From NCBI GenBank assembly GCA_954871525.1, contig OX940871.1, positions 30,168,586-30,232,585 on the forward strand: DNA of 64,000 nt, in the 5' to 3' direction. The position numbers and the translations under genes were made by a program. Positions 62,846 to 64,000 of this stretch are shown piece after piece. The stretch's first letter is position 1; each line of letters begins with the position of its first letter. The notes below the pieces were generated by a model that was not told the DNA's origin, did no database searches, and worked only from the letters and a program-made list of their open reading frames with translations. Source of the stretch: Parietaria judaica. Its lineage: Eukaryota; Streptophyta; Magnoliopsida; Rosales; Urticaceae.

Positions 62846-64000
62846 TCATTTGGTTTGAAGTTTTAGGTCGTAAACAATGAAAAATAAAGAAATGCTATAG
62901 GAAATGCTAGCATTTCCTATGGCATTTCTCGTCAACAATTTAATCCTTGCATATTTTTGTATGAGAACTCTTGTTATATTAAAATTCCAATGTATAAGCC
63001 CTAAAATCATTATTTTTTCAATTGGTTCGAAATTTAAGGTTGTAAAAAATGTAAAATAAAGAAATGCTATAGGAAATGCTATAGCATTTCGTATGGCATT
63101 TCTCGTCAACAATTTAATCCTTCCATATTTTTGCATGAGAACTCTTGTTATATTCAAATTCCTATGTATAAGCCCTAAAATCATTAATTTTTCAATTGGT
63201 TCGACTTTTAGGTCGTAAACAATGTAAAATAAAGAAATGCTATAGGAAATGCTATAGCATTTCCTATGGAATTTAACATCAACAATTTAATCCTTGCATA
63301 TTTTTGCATGAGAACGCTTGTAATATTAAAATTCAAACGTATAAGCCCTAAAATCATTATTTTTTCAATTGGTTTGAAATTTAAGGTTGTAAAAAATGTA
63401 AAATAAAGAAATGCTATAGGAAATGCTATAGCATTTCGTATGGCATTTCTCGTCAACAATTTAATCCTTGCATATTTTTGCATGAGAACTCTTGTTATAT
63501 TCAAATTCCAATGTATAAGCCCTAAAATCATTAATTTTTCAATTGGTTCAACTTTTAGGTCGTGAACAATGTAAAATAAAGAAATGCTATAGGAAATGCT
63601 ATAGCATTTCCTATGGAATTTAACGTCAACAATTTAATCCGTGCATATTTTTGCATGAGAACGTTTGTAATATTTAAATTTCAATGTATAAGCCCTAAAA
63701 TAATTATTTTTTCAATTGGTTCGAAATTTAAGGTTGTAAAAAATGTAAAATGAAGAAATGCTATAGGAAATGCTATAGCATTTCGTATGGCATTTCTCGT
63801 CAACAATTAAATCCTTGCATATTTTTGCATGAGAACTCTTGTTATATTCAAATTCCAATGTATAAGCCCTAAAATAATTAATTTTTCAATTGGTTCGACT
63901 TTTAGGTCGTAAACAATGTAAAATAAAGAAATGCTATAGGAAAAGCTATAGTATTTCCTATGGAATTTAACATCAACAATTTAATCCTTGCATAGTTTTG
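62846..64000 (+). repeat. Right-half HOR unit 8, cut by the window end
   Basis: About 6.5 monomers continue the 17-monomer pattern of unit 7 at an offset of 2924 (CCTTCCATATTTTTGC near 63121, GTGAACAATG near 63561, TCCGTGCATATTTTTGC near 63638). Private changes include CAATGAAAAATAAAG near 62876 and CAACAATTAAATCC near 63803. The array runs off the window inside a TTGCATAGTTTTG monomer. Confidence 0.86.

Larger units (their letters stand above)
1..64000. repeat. Satellite DNA array, 174-bp monomer, fills the window
   Basis: The phrase CAACAATTTAATCCTTGC recurs about every 174 bp from the first line to the last, always in the same orientation, giving roughly 370 monomers. Both window ends fall inside a monomer, so the array is longer than 64 kb. 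I found no interruption by unrelated sequence. Consensus G+C is 49 of 174 bases. Direct spacing checks: 8469 to 8643 is 174; 9511 to 9685 is 174; 16236 to 16371 is 135; 16371 to 16542 is 171. Monomers differ by point changes and small indels and are grouped into higher-order repeats listed separately. Monomer size near one nucleosome plus linker is typical of plant and animal centromeric or pericentromeric satellites; a centromere role here is inference only. Confidence 0.98.

Noticed and set aside
1..64000. CRISPR array
   Set aside because: Repeats are contiguous 174-bp monomers without unique spacers between short identical repeats.
1..64000. TATA boxes, promoters and terminators
   Set aside because: TATAAG, CTATAG and T-runs occur in every monomer of a 72% A+T sequence; none has supporting context.
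1..64000. Naming the species or the satellite family
   Set aside because: Several plant and animal satellites have monomers of 170-180 bp. I could not recognise this one, and size alone is not enough. A search of the 11591-11764 monomer against repeat databases would decide.

Overview
The whole 64 kb window is one uninterrupted satellite DNA array. I see no gene, RNA gene, transposon, CRISPR array or unique flanking sequence. The array is built from about 370 head-to-tail monomers, all in one orientation. The commonest length is 174 bp and the consensus is about 28% G+C. Long arrays with a nucleosome-sized AT-rich monomer and higher-order repeat (HOR) structure point to eukaryotic heterochromatin, possibly pericentromeric or centromeric. 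That is inference from monomer size and array length. Nothing here identifies the species, and I do not recognise the monomer as a named satellite.

Monomer, phased to start at CAACAATTTAATCC: an AT-rich body ends in a 42-bp near-perfect palindrome made of hexamers (GAAATG, CTATAG, CATTTC, CTATGG). Most recurrent length variants (162, 172, 166 and 135 bp) arise inside this palindrome. A separate common class carries GACTTTTAGGTCG in place of GAAATTTAAGGTTG, is 1 bp shorter (173 bp) and is usually followed by GAATTTAACG instead of GCATTTCTCG.

Layout. 0-4.4 kb: two copies of a 13-14-monomer HOR. 4.4-8.6 kb: a 1550-bp pair, then a 5-monomer (866-bp) HOR in about 2.5 copies. 8.6-15.7 kb: a 3272-bp-period HOR in two nearly identical copies. 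15.7-21.3 kb: a 2434-bp HOR in two copies. 21.3-25.4 kb: diverged repeats of the 14-17 kb order, which implies a super-repeat of roughly 7.3-8 kb. 25.5-29.2 kb: mixed monomers including a dimeric run. 29.2-37.5 kb: a 12-monomer (about 2.06 kb) HOR, one copy carrying an internal 866-bp duplication. 37.5-64 kb: a mosaic of large HOR blocks marked by GAAGTTTTAGG, with recurring 17-monomer units (2.92-2.94 kb) and a 4.83-kb unit. These blocks often look nearly identical by eye.

The long open frames on the minus strand are a consequence of the array. The 174-bp period equals 58 codons, and one minus-strand frame of the consensus happens to lack stops, so it stays open from monomer to monomer until a 173- or 172-bp monomer breaks it. 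I do not annotate any as a gene. The interest of the window lies in the palindrome, its instability, and the nested record of unequal exchange.
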